DNA from: Segetibacter sp.
GTDB lineage: Bacteria > Bacteroidota > Bacteroidia > Chitinophagales > Chitinophagaceae
Length of the DNA stretch: 64,000 nt
Assembly: GCA_028288485.1 (NCBI GenBank)
Contig: JAQBNO010000057.1
Coordinates: 1-64,000, forward strand
Direction of reading: 5' to 3'
Below, piece by piece: positions 36,129-44,470 of the stretch (within the stretch, counting starts at the first letter, position 1; the number at the start of each line of letters is the position of its first letter). The position numbers and the translations under genes are program-made. A model generated the notes under the pieces. The model was not told the DNA's origin and made no database searches. It saw nothing but the letters and a program-made list of their open reading frames with translations.

Positions 36129-37736
36129 ATGAAAAGTCCGAATGGATTAAGCTTTAAATTTTTGAAAAATGATCTACCGGCGGGATTGGTAGTTTTTCTA
36201 GTTGCACTTCCGCTTTGTTTGGGTATTTCCCTAGCATCGGGAGCCCCGTTTTTCAGTGGATTAATATCAGGGATTATTGGAGGAATTGTTATAGGCTTCC
36301 TGAGCGGTTCGAAGCTTAGTGTAAGCGGGCCCGCTGCCGGTCTTGCTGCTTTGGTTTTGGCAGCTATTCATAATATAGGATCTTTTGATCTTTTTCTTTG
36401 TGCGGTATTAATAGCAGGAATCCTGCAGATTGCAATAGGCGTTGCCAAGTTGGGTGGTATTGCGATTTACTTTCCATCAAGTGTCATTAAAGGACTACTT
36501 ACAAGTATTGGTATTCTTATCATAGCCAAACAGATCCCTCACGCAGTTGGTTATTCGAATGAGAGAAGTGTTTTAACCGAAACCGGGAATGAATACTGGC
36601 ACCCGTTGTTACAGCCCCTTCAGCAAATACAACCCGGAGTACTACTTATTTGTATTGTTTCAATTTTACTCATGTTGCTTTGGGATCGGCCTTTTATAAG
36701 AAACAAAGTAAAATTTATACCGGGAGCTTTAGTTGCGGTTGTAGTTGCGATAATTCTCAACGAAATATTTAAGGGTACTAATAGTGCTTTAACCGTAGGT
36801 AAAGATCATCTTGTACAAATCCAGGCTGCTAAAAGTGCTTCTGATTTTTTTAGCTTTTTTACGTTACCCGATTTTAGTGGCTTTACAAACAGTAAAGTAA
36901 TTGTTACGGGTTTTATGATTGCTGTTATAGCTTCACTGGAAACCCTATTAAGTATAGAAGCGGTCGACAACATTGACCCTGAAAGAAATGTGACAAACAC
37001 CAACAGAGAACTGATAGCGCAGGGTATAGGGAATTCGGTTGCCGGGTTAATAGGGGGTTTGCCAATCACTGCAGTTATAGTACGGAGTAGCGCGAATTTA
37101 CATGCAGGAGCAAAATCAAAAGTATCGGCAATTTTTCACGGTATTCTATTATTGGTTTGTGTAATTACTATTCCAAGCCTGTTAAATATGATTCCTTTAG
37201 CTGCTTTAGCAGCCATATTGTTGTTAACCGGTTATAAGCTTTGTAAGCTTTCTATTTTTTCACAGATGATAAAAAACGGCAAATACCAGTTTATTCCGTT
37301 TTTTGTAACAGTAGGAGTTATTTTGAGTATCGATCTGTTTGGAGTTTATCCGCCGTTGAAAGGTGAAGGCTTATTAATTGGTGTTATTGCCGGCCTGGTA
37401 GCAGCGTTTGGAGCGGTACTTCACGGCAACCTTAAAAACGCCTACTTCTTCCACAAGGACAAATATCATGAAGGTGATGTTATTAAAATACGACTGGCAG
37501 AAGAAGTATCTTTTTTAAATAAGGCAGCTATACGCGAAACTTTAGATCATTTACCTGAAAATTCTACCGTCGTTATAGATGCATCTCGCACCAATTACAT
37601 AGATTTTGACGTGCTTGAATTGATCAAAGAGTTCAGGGATATTAAAGCGCCTCTTAAAAATATTGAATGTAGTCTGGACGGCTTTCACGAAACCTACCAG
37701 ATCGAAAATCAATTACGAGTACAATCAGGACATTAA
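36129..37736 (+). CDS. SulP family anion transporter, copy 1 (probable bicarbonate or sulfate carrier)
   Basis: A 535-aa inner-membrane transporter with the SulP fold: ALPLCLGISLASGAPFFSG, GSKLSVSGPAAGLAALVLAA, ETLLSIEAVDNIDPERNVTNTN, and a C-terminal STAS domain from about 440 (STVVIDASRTNYIDFDVLEL). SulP proteins move sulfate, bicarbonate (BicA) or other anions. The carbonic anhydrase gene 17 bases downstream and dabAB nearby favour bicarbonate. The paralogue at 39094 is clearly similar throughout, which points to tandem duplication. Confidence 0.9.
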   Translation: MKSPNGLSFKFLKNDLPAGLVVFLVALPLCLGISLASGAPFFSGLISGIIGGIVIGFLSGSKLSVSGPAAGLAALVLAAIHNIGSFDLFLCAVLIAGILQIAIGVAKLGGIAIYFPSSVIKGLLTSIGILIIAKQIPHAVGYSNERSVLTETGNEYWHPLLQPLQQIQPGVLLICIVSILLMLLWDRPFIRNKVKFIPGALVAVVVAIILNEIFKGTNSALTVGKDHLVQIQAAKSASDFFSFFTLPDFSGFTNSKVIVTGFMIAVIASLETLLSIEAVDNIDPERNVTNTNRELIAQGIGNSVAGLIGGLPITAVIVRSSANLHAGAKSKVSAIFHGILLLVCVITIPSLLNMIPLAALAAILLLTGYKLCKLSIFSQMIKNGKYQFIPFFVTVGVILSIDLFGVYPPLKGEGLLIGVIAGLVAAFGAVLHGNLKNAYFFHKDKYHEGDVIKIRLAEEVSFLNKAAIRETLDHLPENSTVVIDASRTNYIDFDVLELIKEFRDIKAPLKNIECSLDGFHETYQIENQLRVQSGH

Positions 37737-37753
37737 TAAAAAAAAAGTTATTT

Positions 37754-38419
37754 ATGGAAACTTCATATCAGAAATTAATAAAAGGAAATAAATCTTACGC
37801 AGAAAGCAGGCTTTCACAGGATCCGGATTTTTTTAAAAACCTGGCAAAAGGTCAAAAACCCGATTATCTGTGGATAGGCTGCAGCGACAGTCGTGTTCCT
37901 GCTAACGAGATTACTAACACCCAGAGCGGTGAAATATTTGTTCACAGAAATATTGCCAACCTTGTAGTGCATACTGATACCAACCTATTGAGCGTGTTGG
38001 AATATGCTGTTAAGTACCTGAAAGTAAAACATATCATGGTGGTTGGCCACTATGGTTGTGGCGGGGTACAGACAGCTATGACAAACATTTACCACGGTTA
38101 CGTGGATAATTGGTTGCGCAACATTAAAGACGTTTATCATGATAACAGCCAGGAATTAGATGCTATTACTGATTTAACAGAAAGAGCGAACCGGCTAACA
38201 GAGCTAAACGTAATAGAGCAGGTAAGGAACCTGGCGAAAACAACTATTGTGCAACGCGCCTGGGCCGAAAGGGAACTACATCTTCATGGATGGGTGTATG
38301 GTCTCGCCGATGGTTTGATTAAAGACTTATCTGTAATACATGACAGCAGTGAAAACATCGATCCGATTTACCGGTACACACATGTGAAGCCGTTATCAGA
38401 CGATATAATAAAGCTTTAG
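37754..38419 (+). CDS. Beta-carbonic anhydrase, copy 1
   Basis: A 221-aa cytoplasmic beta-class zinc enzyme interconverting CO2 and HCO3-. Zinc ligands C43, H99 and C102 (CSDSRVPA and HYGCGG) and the D45-R47 dyad are complete, and the length is that of Can-type enzymes. It follows sulP by 17 bases and ends before a strong terminator at 38436. Its job is probably to buffer or use the bicarbonate moved by the neighbouring transporter. Confidence 0.95.
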   Translation: METSYQKLIKGNKSYAESRLSQDPDFFKNLAKGQKPDYLWIGCSDSRVPANEITNTQSGEIFVHRNIANLVVHTDTNLLSVLEYAVKYLKVKHIMVVGHYGCGGVQTAMTNIYHGYVDNWLRNIKDVYHDNSQELDAITDLTERANRLTELNVIEQVRNLAKTTIVQRAWAERELHLHGWVYGLADGLIKDLSVIHDSSENIDPIYRYTHVKPLSDDIIKL

Positions 38420-38435
38420 TAAAACTATATTAACT

Positions 38436-38477
38436 AACTGCCGGTATTATCCTTTGTTGGAGCCGGCAGTTTTTTTG
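38436..38477 (+). terminator. Intrinsic terminator after module 1
   Basis: AACTGCCGG (38436-38444) pairs with CCGGCAGTT (38463-38471), followed by six more T. It separates module 1 from module 2. Confidence 0.85.
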
Positions 38478-38707
38478 TGCAACTTTGGTTGTGTCACTTC
38501 CCGATGCAAGGTCCTCTTCTTAAAGTAGAGGATGTATTCTCATCCCTGCTTTATTTTCTAATAATAAGTTTAAACTGCTTCTTTAGAACTACCGGAGTCT
38601 GGTTTAAAACCGGGAAAAGTCGAATGCATCTCCCCCTTTTTGTATTTCTACTGTTAGGTTAGGTTATTAAAATCAATAATTTGTAAAAGTTTAAAGACCA
38701 TTCCATC

Positions 38708-38715
38708 TATCTTTG
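38708..38715 (+). promoter_or_regulatory. -7 promoter element (TATCTTTG) for module 2
   Basis: TATCTTTG ends exactly 9 bases before the ATG of the second small secreted protein, the same spacing as in copy 1. A -33 TTG at the usual distance is not obvious. Confidence 0.5.
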
Positions 38716-38724
38716 CCTATTACG

Positions 38725-39033
38725 ATGATAAAGCTAAAAATTATATCGTTTTTCCTGTGTTTATTGTTGACCTTACAAATGTTACCAATTGCACAGATAG
38801 GTATGATGCTTAGTCAAAATCAATGGACAGAAGAACTTCCACATGCGCAGGATCCGGGAAAAGCCGATCTTTCCGCTAATTTCAATCATCCATATTTAGC
38901 TCATCCTGATTACCTCTCGGGCGGTTTGGTTTTTCCTGAAACAAAAGATTCGGCTTATATCCATCACTCCGAAGAAATTCCATCTAATCATTCTACCGAG
39001 GTCGTAACTCCCCCACCCGACTCATCCTGTTAG
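38725..39033 (+). CDS. Small secreted protein, copy 2, of the SulP/carbonic anhydrase module
   Basis: A 102-aa paralogue of the protein at 35656. Start at MIKLKIISFF (38725). The signal region is nearly unchanged. The mature part keeps NQWTEELP, DPGKADLSANFNHP, HPDYL, SAYIHHSEEIPSNHSTE and TPPPDS, with changes concentrated between residues 65 and 75. This pattern suggests selection on the His-rich motif and the acidic start of the mature protein. It lies 60 bases before the second sulP. Confidence 0.78.
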   Translation: MIKLKIISFFLCLLLTLQMLPIAQIGMMLSQNQWTEELPHAQDPGKADLSANFNHPYLAHPDYLSGGLVFPETKDSAYIHHSEEIPSNHSTEVVTPPPDSSC

Positions 39034-39093
39034 CCGCGATCTAACTTTTTTTGGCTTTTACTACTTATTGATTAGATAAATTTACTCTTCTGA

Positions 39094-40653
39094 ATGAAAA
39101 ATTTTTTCAGGAATGCCAGTGCTGACATCCCAGCTTCTGTCGTCGTCTTTTTGGTGGCTCTTCCACTTTGTTTAGGCATTGCTCTTGGCTCCGGTGCACC
39201 TCTTTTCTCCGGTATTATTGCAGGTATTGTAGGGGGCATCGTTATTGGCTCCTTAAGTGGTTCGCAACTGAGTGTAAGCGGACCAGCTGCAGGCTTAACT
39301 GCTATTGTTGTTGCAGCTATTACAAAGCTTGAGGTGTATGAAGCTTTCCTGGTGGCAGTAGTTATTGCAGGTGTCATTCAAATCACTTTGGGGTTTTTAA
39401 AAGCGGGGATTATTGGAGATTATATCCCAAACTCTGTAATTAAAGGAATGTTGGCTGCAATAGGATTAATTCTTATCCTGAAACAATTACCGCACTTCTT
39501 CGGGTACGATAAAGATTACGTAGGAGACGAAAGTTTCGTTCAGGGGAACAGCGAGAATACCTTCACCGAATTATTTCGATCTTTTCAGGCTATTACACCT
39601 GCGGCAGCTATTGTCGGACTGATTTCGATGGTTATTCTGATACTGTGGGAAACAAAGGCATTTAAGTCAAAGAAAGCGTTAATGCTGATACCGGGACCAC
39701 TGGTTGTAGTTTTGGCTGCGGTATTTATCAACATTGCCTTTGCATCTTATTCTCCTGGTTTTGAACTGGAAAACAAGCATCTGGTATCACTGCCCATTGC
39801 CGAAACTCCGGCGATGTTTATTTCTTTTTTTACTTTCCCTGACTTTTCTTTTGCTAAAAACCCCCAGGTATGGATTAGCGGATTCACAATAGCGATTGTT
39901 GCAAGCCTGGAAACATTACTGGGGATTGAAGCAGTTGACAAACTCGACCCCTTTAAAAGAGTTACTCCCACCAACCGCGAATTAAAAGCACAAGGGGTGG
40001 GAAACCTGGTTTCAGGGTTAATCGGAGGTTTGCCGCTCACATCTGTAATTGTAAGAAGTTCGGCAAATGTAATGGCAGGTGCTAAAACAAAGATGTCGAC
40101 GATTACCCACGGTTTACTACTTCTTCTCACTGTTTTCTTTATTCCCAAAGTGTTAAACCTTATACCATTATCTGCATTAGCTGCAATCCTCATTTTTACG
40201 GGCTATAAATTAGCCAAAGTGGGTCTTTTTAAAGATTTCTATAAAAAGGGAATGGACCAGTTTGTGCCTTTCGTTGTTACTATTATAGCGATACTGTTTA
40301 CCGATTTATTAGTTGGTATAGTTATAGGAATTCTGGTAGGGCTCTTCTTTATGATCCGTAGCAACTTTAGATCAGCAGTTTTAGTAGTACACGACGACAA
40401 CCGGTACCTCGTACGACTTCGTAAAGATGTTTCTTTCCTGAACAAGCCTATCATTAAACGAAAATTAGAGGAGGTACCTCCTAATTCTTATATTCTCATC
40501 GACGCAACAAGAGCCGACTTCATCGATAAAGACATCATTGAAGAAATAAACAATTTTTTAAAACATGCGCATTTGAAAAATATAAAGGTTGAGATTAAAA
40601 AAAACTCGACGATAAAAATGCACTCATTATTTAATGAACCTATAAATCTTTAG
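39094..40653 (+). CDS. SulP family anion transporter, copy 2
   Basis: A 519-aa inner-membrane carrier parallel to copy 1: ALPLCLGIALGSGAPLFSG, GSQLSVSGPAAGLTAIVVAA, ETLLGIEAVDKLDPFKRVTPTN and VRSSANVMAGAKTKMSTITH. A shorter final hydrophobic region is followed by a STAS domain (SYILIDATRADFIDKDIIEE). It starts at ATG 39094 (MKNFFRNASADIP). It ends 3 bases before the second carbonic anhydrase gene, so translation is probably coupled. Bicarbonate is the favoured substrate from context. Confidence 0.9.
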   Translation: MKNFFRNASADIPASVVVFLVALPLCLGIALGSGAPLFSGIIAGIVGGIVIGSLSGSQLSVSGPAAGLTAIVVAAITKLEVYEAFLVAVVIAGVIQITLGFLKAGIIGDYIPNSVIKGMLAAIGLILILKQLPHFFGYDKDYVGDESFVQGNSENTFTELFRSFQAITPAAAIVGLISMVILILWETKAFKSKKALMLIPGPLVVVLAAVFINIAFASYSPGFELENKHLVSLPIAETPAMFISFFTFPDFSFAKNPQVWISGFTIAIVASLETLLGIEAVDKLDPFKRVTPTNRELKAQGVGNLVSGLIGGLPLTSVIVRSSANVMAGAKTKMSTITHGLLLLLTVFFIPKVLNLIPLSALAAILIFTGYKLAKVGLFKDFYKKGMDQFVPFVVTIIAILFTDLLVGIVIGILVGLFFMIRSNFRSAVLVVHDDNRYLVRLRKDVSFLNKPIIKRKLEEVPPNSYILIDATRADFIDKDIIEEINNFLKHAHLKNIKVEIKKNSTIKMHSLFNEPINL

Positions 40654-40656
40654 CCC

Positions 40657-41298
40657 ATGACTTCTTACCAAAAATTGCTACTTGAAAATAAAGCCTGGGC
40701 AAAAGAAATGGTACAGGACGACCCCGAGTTTTTTTCAAGATTAGAGCATATACAAACACCGGAGTTTTTGTGGATCGGATGCAGCGACAGCAGGGTGCCT
40801 GCAAACCAAATCACTGGTACCACACCCGGTGAAATCTTTGTGCATAGAAACATTGCAAATCTTGTTGTTAATACCGACGTAAACATGTTAAGCGTATTGC
40901 AATACGCGGTTGATGTACTTAAGGTAAAGCACGTGATCGTTTGTGGTCATTATGGTTGCGGAGGCGTAAAAGCTGCACTGACGAATACCGACCATAAGCA
41001 GGTTTTGAACATGTGGCTTAGAAATATAAAGGACATTTACAGGCTTCACAAGGATGAAGTGGATAGTGTAGGGGAGGGTGAAGCAAGGGTAAATAAATTG
41101 ATCGAACTTACGGTAAAAGAGCAGGTGATCAACCTGTCAAAAACATCTATAGTTCAAAAAGCATGGAGCGAAGACAATAGACCCCACCTTCATGGGTGGG
41201 TCTACAATCTTTCTGATGGTCTCATAAAAACTGTTTATGACATGGAAGCCGGGACTAAACTGGATCCGTTCTACATGTACGAAGAGTTTCAGGAATAA
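40657..41298 (+). CDS. Beta-carbonic anhydrase, copy 2
   Basis: A 213-aa beta-class enzyme with all ligands (C42, D44, H98, C101 in CSDSRVPA and HYGCGG). It is similar to copy 1 over its full length but lacks its C-terminal extension. It is tightly coupled to the second sulP. Having two paired carbonic anhydrases suggests either dosage or different regulation of the two modules. Confidence 0.95.
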   Translation: MTSYQKLLLENKAWAKEMVQDDPEFFSRLEHIQTPEFLWIGCSDSRVPANQITGTTPGEIFVHRNIANLVVNTDVNMLSVLQYAVDVLKVKHVIVCGHYGCGGVKAALTNTDHKQVLNMWLRNIKDIYRLHKDEVDSVGEGEARVNKLIELTVKEQVINLSKTSIVQKAWSEDNRPHLHGWVYNLSDGLIKTVYDMEAGTKLDPFYMYEEFQE

Positions 41299-41383
41299 AA
41301 AAAGCAGTGTAGCGTAACTAAATGGCTTGTCTATCTAATAAAGTCCACTGTTTTTTTGATCCAGGCAATTGTCTTCCTGGCAA

Positions 41384-41515
41384 CATCGTTGCCACGCTCG
41401 CTTGTACTGTAAATCTATTATTGAACGTGGCAGTTTTTTGTAGAAGCATGTATGCCGAGCAGCAGCCGGTACCATGAGCGAAGTCGAACGGTACCCTTGT
41501 ACTTTTTTTTAATGA
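41384..41515 (+). repeat. Composite repeat, subtype A
   Basis: Core at 41387-41407 (CGTTG-CCACGCTCG-CTTGTAC), then TGTAA and the complementary CGTGGCA arm, a single GAGCGAAGTCGAACGG unit, and CTTGTAC followed by eight T. It is nearly the same as 4912-5050. Confidence 0.8.
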
Positions 41516-41779
41516 TTCAACAAAACAAATAATCAATGCGAAAACATCGATCCTATTTACAGGTACACTCATATTAAGCCTTTGTCGGCTGATACAATTA
41601 CCGTTAAGTAACAAATAACCTGGCAGATTTTAAGTTTAGCATTTGTTTCTTGTGCAGTTCCGATAATTACTTTGGGCACGACGCAGATTCTATAGGTGTT
41701 AATGGGATCTTTTCAATATATTCAATTATACGTAGCAAGGATTATAGCGCTTTTTACTTGTTCAATAGGGAACCAAAAA

Positions 41780-41835
41780 GTAAAAGAGTGCGACGCAAGT
41801 AAAGCTACATAGTAAGCTTTTCGACCGGCACCAAA
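41780..41835 (-). repeat. Dispersed repeat, diverged subtype C
   Basis: GTAAAAGAGTGCGACGCAAG, then ACATAGTAAGC and GACCGGCACC, aligned to the elements at 5600 and 30913. Confidence 0.6.
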
Positions 41836-41932
41836 CCAGTATCGTGCTTTTTCCTGCTAAGTATAGTTTTATGAGACCGTAAGATCGCGAGTATGGTAAG
41901 TAAAATTATTAACGAATAAAAGCTGATAATTT

Positions 41933-44461
41933 ATGAGCCACCAACATTTCGACGAAGCGCACGTTTTGCACGAGTTAAAGCACTATCTGCCATCACAAAC
42001 CCCACTCAAAGATTTTATTCACCATAATTCTTTGCACGCCTTTCAACACATGAAATTCTTTGATGCTATTTTTAAAGCATCAAAGATTTTCGGCTTCCAG
42101 GCTACCCTTCAATTGACCGAGTTTAGAGAACTGCACCAGATCGGCCGAATAAATAATGAAGTACTCGAAAGAATAATAGCTGAAAAGAAAGGAGTGCAGC
42201 AGGTACAGCTTTGGAAGGAAAAGTTATTACACAAAAAATATGATACCCACAATTCTCCGCGGATCGGTGCGATCAGGGCCCACTGGAAAAATGAGTACAA
42301 AATTGACTTAGACAACCTCGTTCAACCACTGCTTTTTAGAATACTTTGTAGTTACCTCGACCAGGGTATCTCTATCTGGAAATTTCCTGCCGGCAACGAC
42401 GGTTTTCTTTCTTCAATTACCCGCCTGGAACAAAACAGCTTTACCAGCTTTTTCAAAACTTCGAGGGCGAGGCAACTTTTACTGCAGGGCAATTTGCAAA
42501 TAGGCCATCTGCTTAAAACGGTAGTTGGCGACGAGGCGTACTTTGAGCAATATTTATTTGACCAGCAATTCAGTCACTGCGGATGGTCAGGTATGGTTTG
42601 CGCGGTTGAGGCAATGCCGGGTTCTTTACTCGACCGCAAAACCATCTCGCTGCATGATTTAATTGTTTTTGAACTGCTGCTCGAAATTGATGCGCTCGAG
42701 TGTGAACTCGGGAAAAACTGGCAACCTTTAAGTTCTCATGTTAAAACCCAACCTGTCGAGCTGCTTGCAGGTGTTGCTCCCACAGAATTAAGCGTAGTTT
42801 TTGCGCTGTGGCAGGAAGCTTTTGAATGGAGTTATTATGACCAGGTACTTGCAGGAATATCTGCAGAGAAAAAAAGAGAACATCCGGCTCCCAAGCAAAG
42901 AAGTTTCCAGGCAATGTTTTGCATTGACGAGAGAGAGTGTTCTTTGCGACGGCACATAGAATTTGTTGATCCGGCTTGTGAAACACTCGGAACACCGGGA
43001 TTTTTTACAGTAGAGTTTTTTATGCAACCGCAAAACGCGAAATTCTACGATAAACTCTGTCCGGCACCGGTAACACCGAAATACCTTATTAAAGAATACG
43101 ATGTAAAAAAAGAAAGAAAGCATGAATTGCTCTATACCAATAAAACACACACTTTTTTCGGTGGTTTTATAAGTACACTCACGCTTGGTTTTTTAGCTGC
43201 TGTAAGACTGGTTCAAACTATATTCAGGCCTAAAATGAGCCCTGCAATTTCCAATGCATTTACCCACATGAATAAGGAGGGTAAATTAACGATTGAGAAT
43301 AAAAGCCTGGAAGACAGGGAAAACGGTTTGCAAATAGGGTTTACTATCGATGAAATGACGGCAAGGGTTGAAGGCTTATTAAGAGGCATTGGATTAGTGA
43401 AGGATTTCGCACCAATAGTATATGCAATTGCCCACGGCAGTAGCAGTGCCAACAACCCACATCACGGCGCGCACGATTGTGGCGCGTGTAGCGGAAGGCC
43501 GGGATCTGTAAATTCAAGGGTGTTGTCTTTTATGGCTAATCACCCGAAAGTAAGGGAATTGCTACAGGAAAGAGGGATTGTAATACCAACCGAAACGCAA
43601 TTTGTGGGTGGACTTCACGACACAGCGGCTGACCAGATGGAATTTTACGATGAAGAAGTACTGACAAAAGAGAATGCTGAACGTCATAAAAAAAATATAG
43701 AATTATTTGAAAAAGCCCTTGATTTAAACGCGAAAGAAAGGTCGAGGAGATTTGCTTCAATTAACACAAAAAAAAGCTTACGACACGTACGTAAGGAAAT
43801 TTTGAAACGGTCTGTCTCAATGTTTGAACCAAGGCCCGAATTAGGGCACGGAACCAACACACTTTGTATTATTGGTAGTCGACAGTTGACCAAAGGGCTA
43901 TTTTTAGACAGGCGTGCATTTTTAAATTCCTACGATTATAAAACCGACCCGGAAGGCAAGCTGTTAACCGGAATTATGAGGCCAATTGGGCCGGTATGTG
44001 GAGGAATTAATCTCGAGTATTATTTTTCCAGGGTTGATAATTACAAGTTGGGCGCCGGCACAAAACTGCCACACAACGTTATGGGATTAATCGGTGTGGC
44101 AAACAGCAGTGATGGTGATTTACGCCCTGGTCTTCCACTGCAAATGATTGAAGTGCATGATCCCGTTCGCCTGATGACAATTGTAGAGCATTATCCTGAA
44201 GTGGTTTTAAAAGTGATACAGTCTGCTCCGGAAATGTATGAATGGTATATTAATGAGTGGGTGCATATAATCGCGATCCATCCCGAAACGCATCAATTCT
44301 TTTATTTCAAAAACGGGGTATTTACACAATATGTTCCTCTAGTCAAGAAAGTAAATACAATAAACGACCTGATAGTTTTGGTTGAAGACGCGAAAGAGAT
44401 GGAGACAAATAACATTGTTCATGCTACCCAGGAAAACCTGCCGGTTTACTCATTAAACTAA
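41933..44461 (+). CDS. dabA: DabA (DUF2309), inorganic-carbon accumulation subunit
   Basis: An 842-aa cytoplasmic-face zinc protein of the DAB complex, which works with DabB to hydrate CO2 to bicarbonate vectorially using the ion gradient. The beta-carbonic-anhydrase-like active site is complete: C330 and D332 in CIDERECSLRRH, and H501 and C516 in AHGSSSANNPHHG..DCGACSGR. The 15-residue spacing between the last two matches characterised DabA. The N-terminal HELKHYLPSQTPLKDFIHHN and C-terminal domain are typical. It is the first gene of a dabA-dabB pair, 9 bases apart. Confidence 0.95.
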   Translation: MSHQHFDEAHVLHELKHYLPSQTPLKDFIHHNSLHAFQHMKFFDAIFKASKIFGFQATLQLTEFRELHQIGRINNEVLERIIAEKKGVQQVQLWKEKLLHKKYDTHNSPRIGAIRAHWKNEYKIDLDNLVQPLLFRILCSYLDQGISIWKFPAGNDGFLSSITRLEQNSFTSFFKTSRARQLLLQGNLQIGHLLKTVVGDEAYFEQYLFDQQFSHCGWSGMVCAVEAMPGSLLDRKTISLHDLIVFELLLEIDALECELGKNWQPLSSHVKTQPVELLAGVAPTELSVVFALWQEAFEWSYYDQVLAGISAEKKREHPAPKQRSFQAMFCIDERECSLRRHIEFVDPACETLGTPGFFTVEFFMQPQNAKFYDKLCPAPVTPKYLIKEYDVKKERKHELLYTNKTHTFFGGFISTLTLGFLAAVRLVQTIFRPKMSPAISNAFTHMNKEGKLTIENKSLEDRENGLQIGFTIDEMTARVEGLLRGIGLVKDFAPIVYAIAHGSSSANNPHHGAHDCGACSGRPGSVNSRVLSFMANHPKVRELLQERGIVIPTETQFVGGLHDTAADQMEFYDEEVLTKENAERHKKNIELFEKALDLNAKERSRRFASINTKKSLRHVRKEILKRSVSMFEPRPELGHGTNTLCIIGSRQLTKGLFLDRRAFLNSYDYKTDPEGKLLTGIMRPIGPVCGGINLEYYFSRVDNYKLGAGTKLPHNVMGLIGVANSSDGDLRPGLPLQMIEVHDPVRLMTIVEHYPEVVLKVIQSAPEMYEWYINEWVHIIAIHPETHQFFYFKNGVFTQYVPLVKKVNTINDLIVLVEDAKEMETNNIVHATQENLPVYSLN

Positions 44462-44470
44462 AATCATTTC

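Larger units (their letters stand above)
41299..41932 (+). other. Repeat-bearing gap between module 2 and dabA
   Basis: 634 bases with no gene. It holds a subtype A composite repeat (41384-41515) and a diverged subtype C element (41780-41835). The promoter for dabA must lie in the last ~100 bases or upstream, but no clean TAnnTTTG is seen. Confidence 0.5.
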
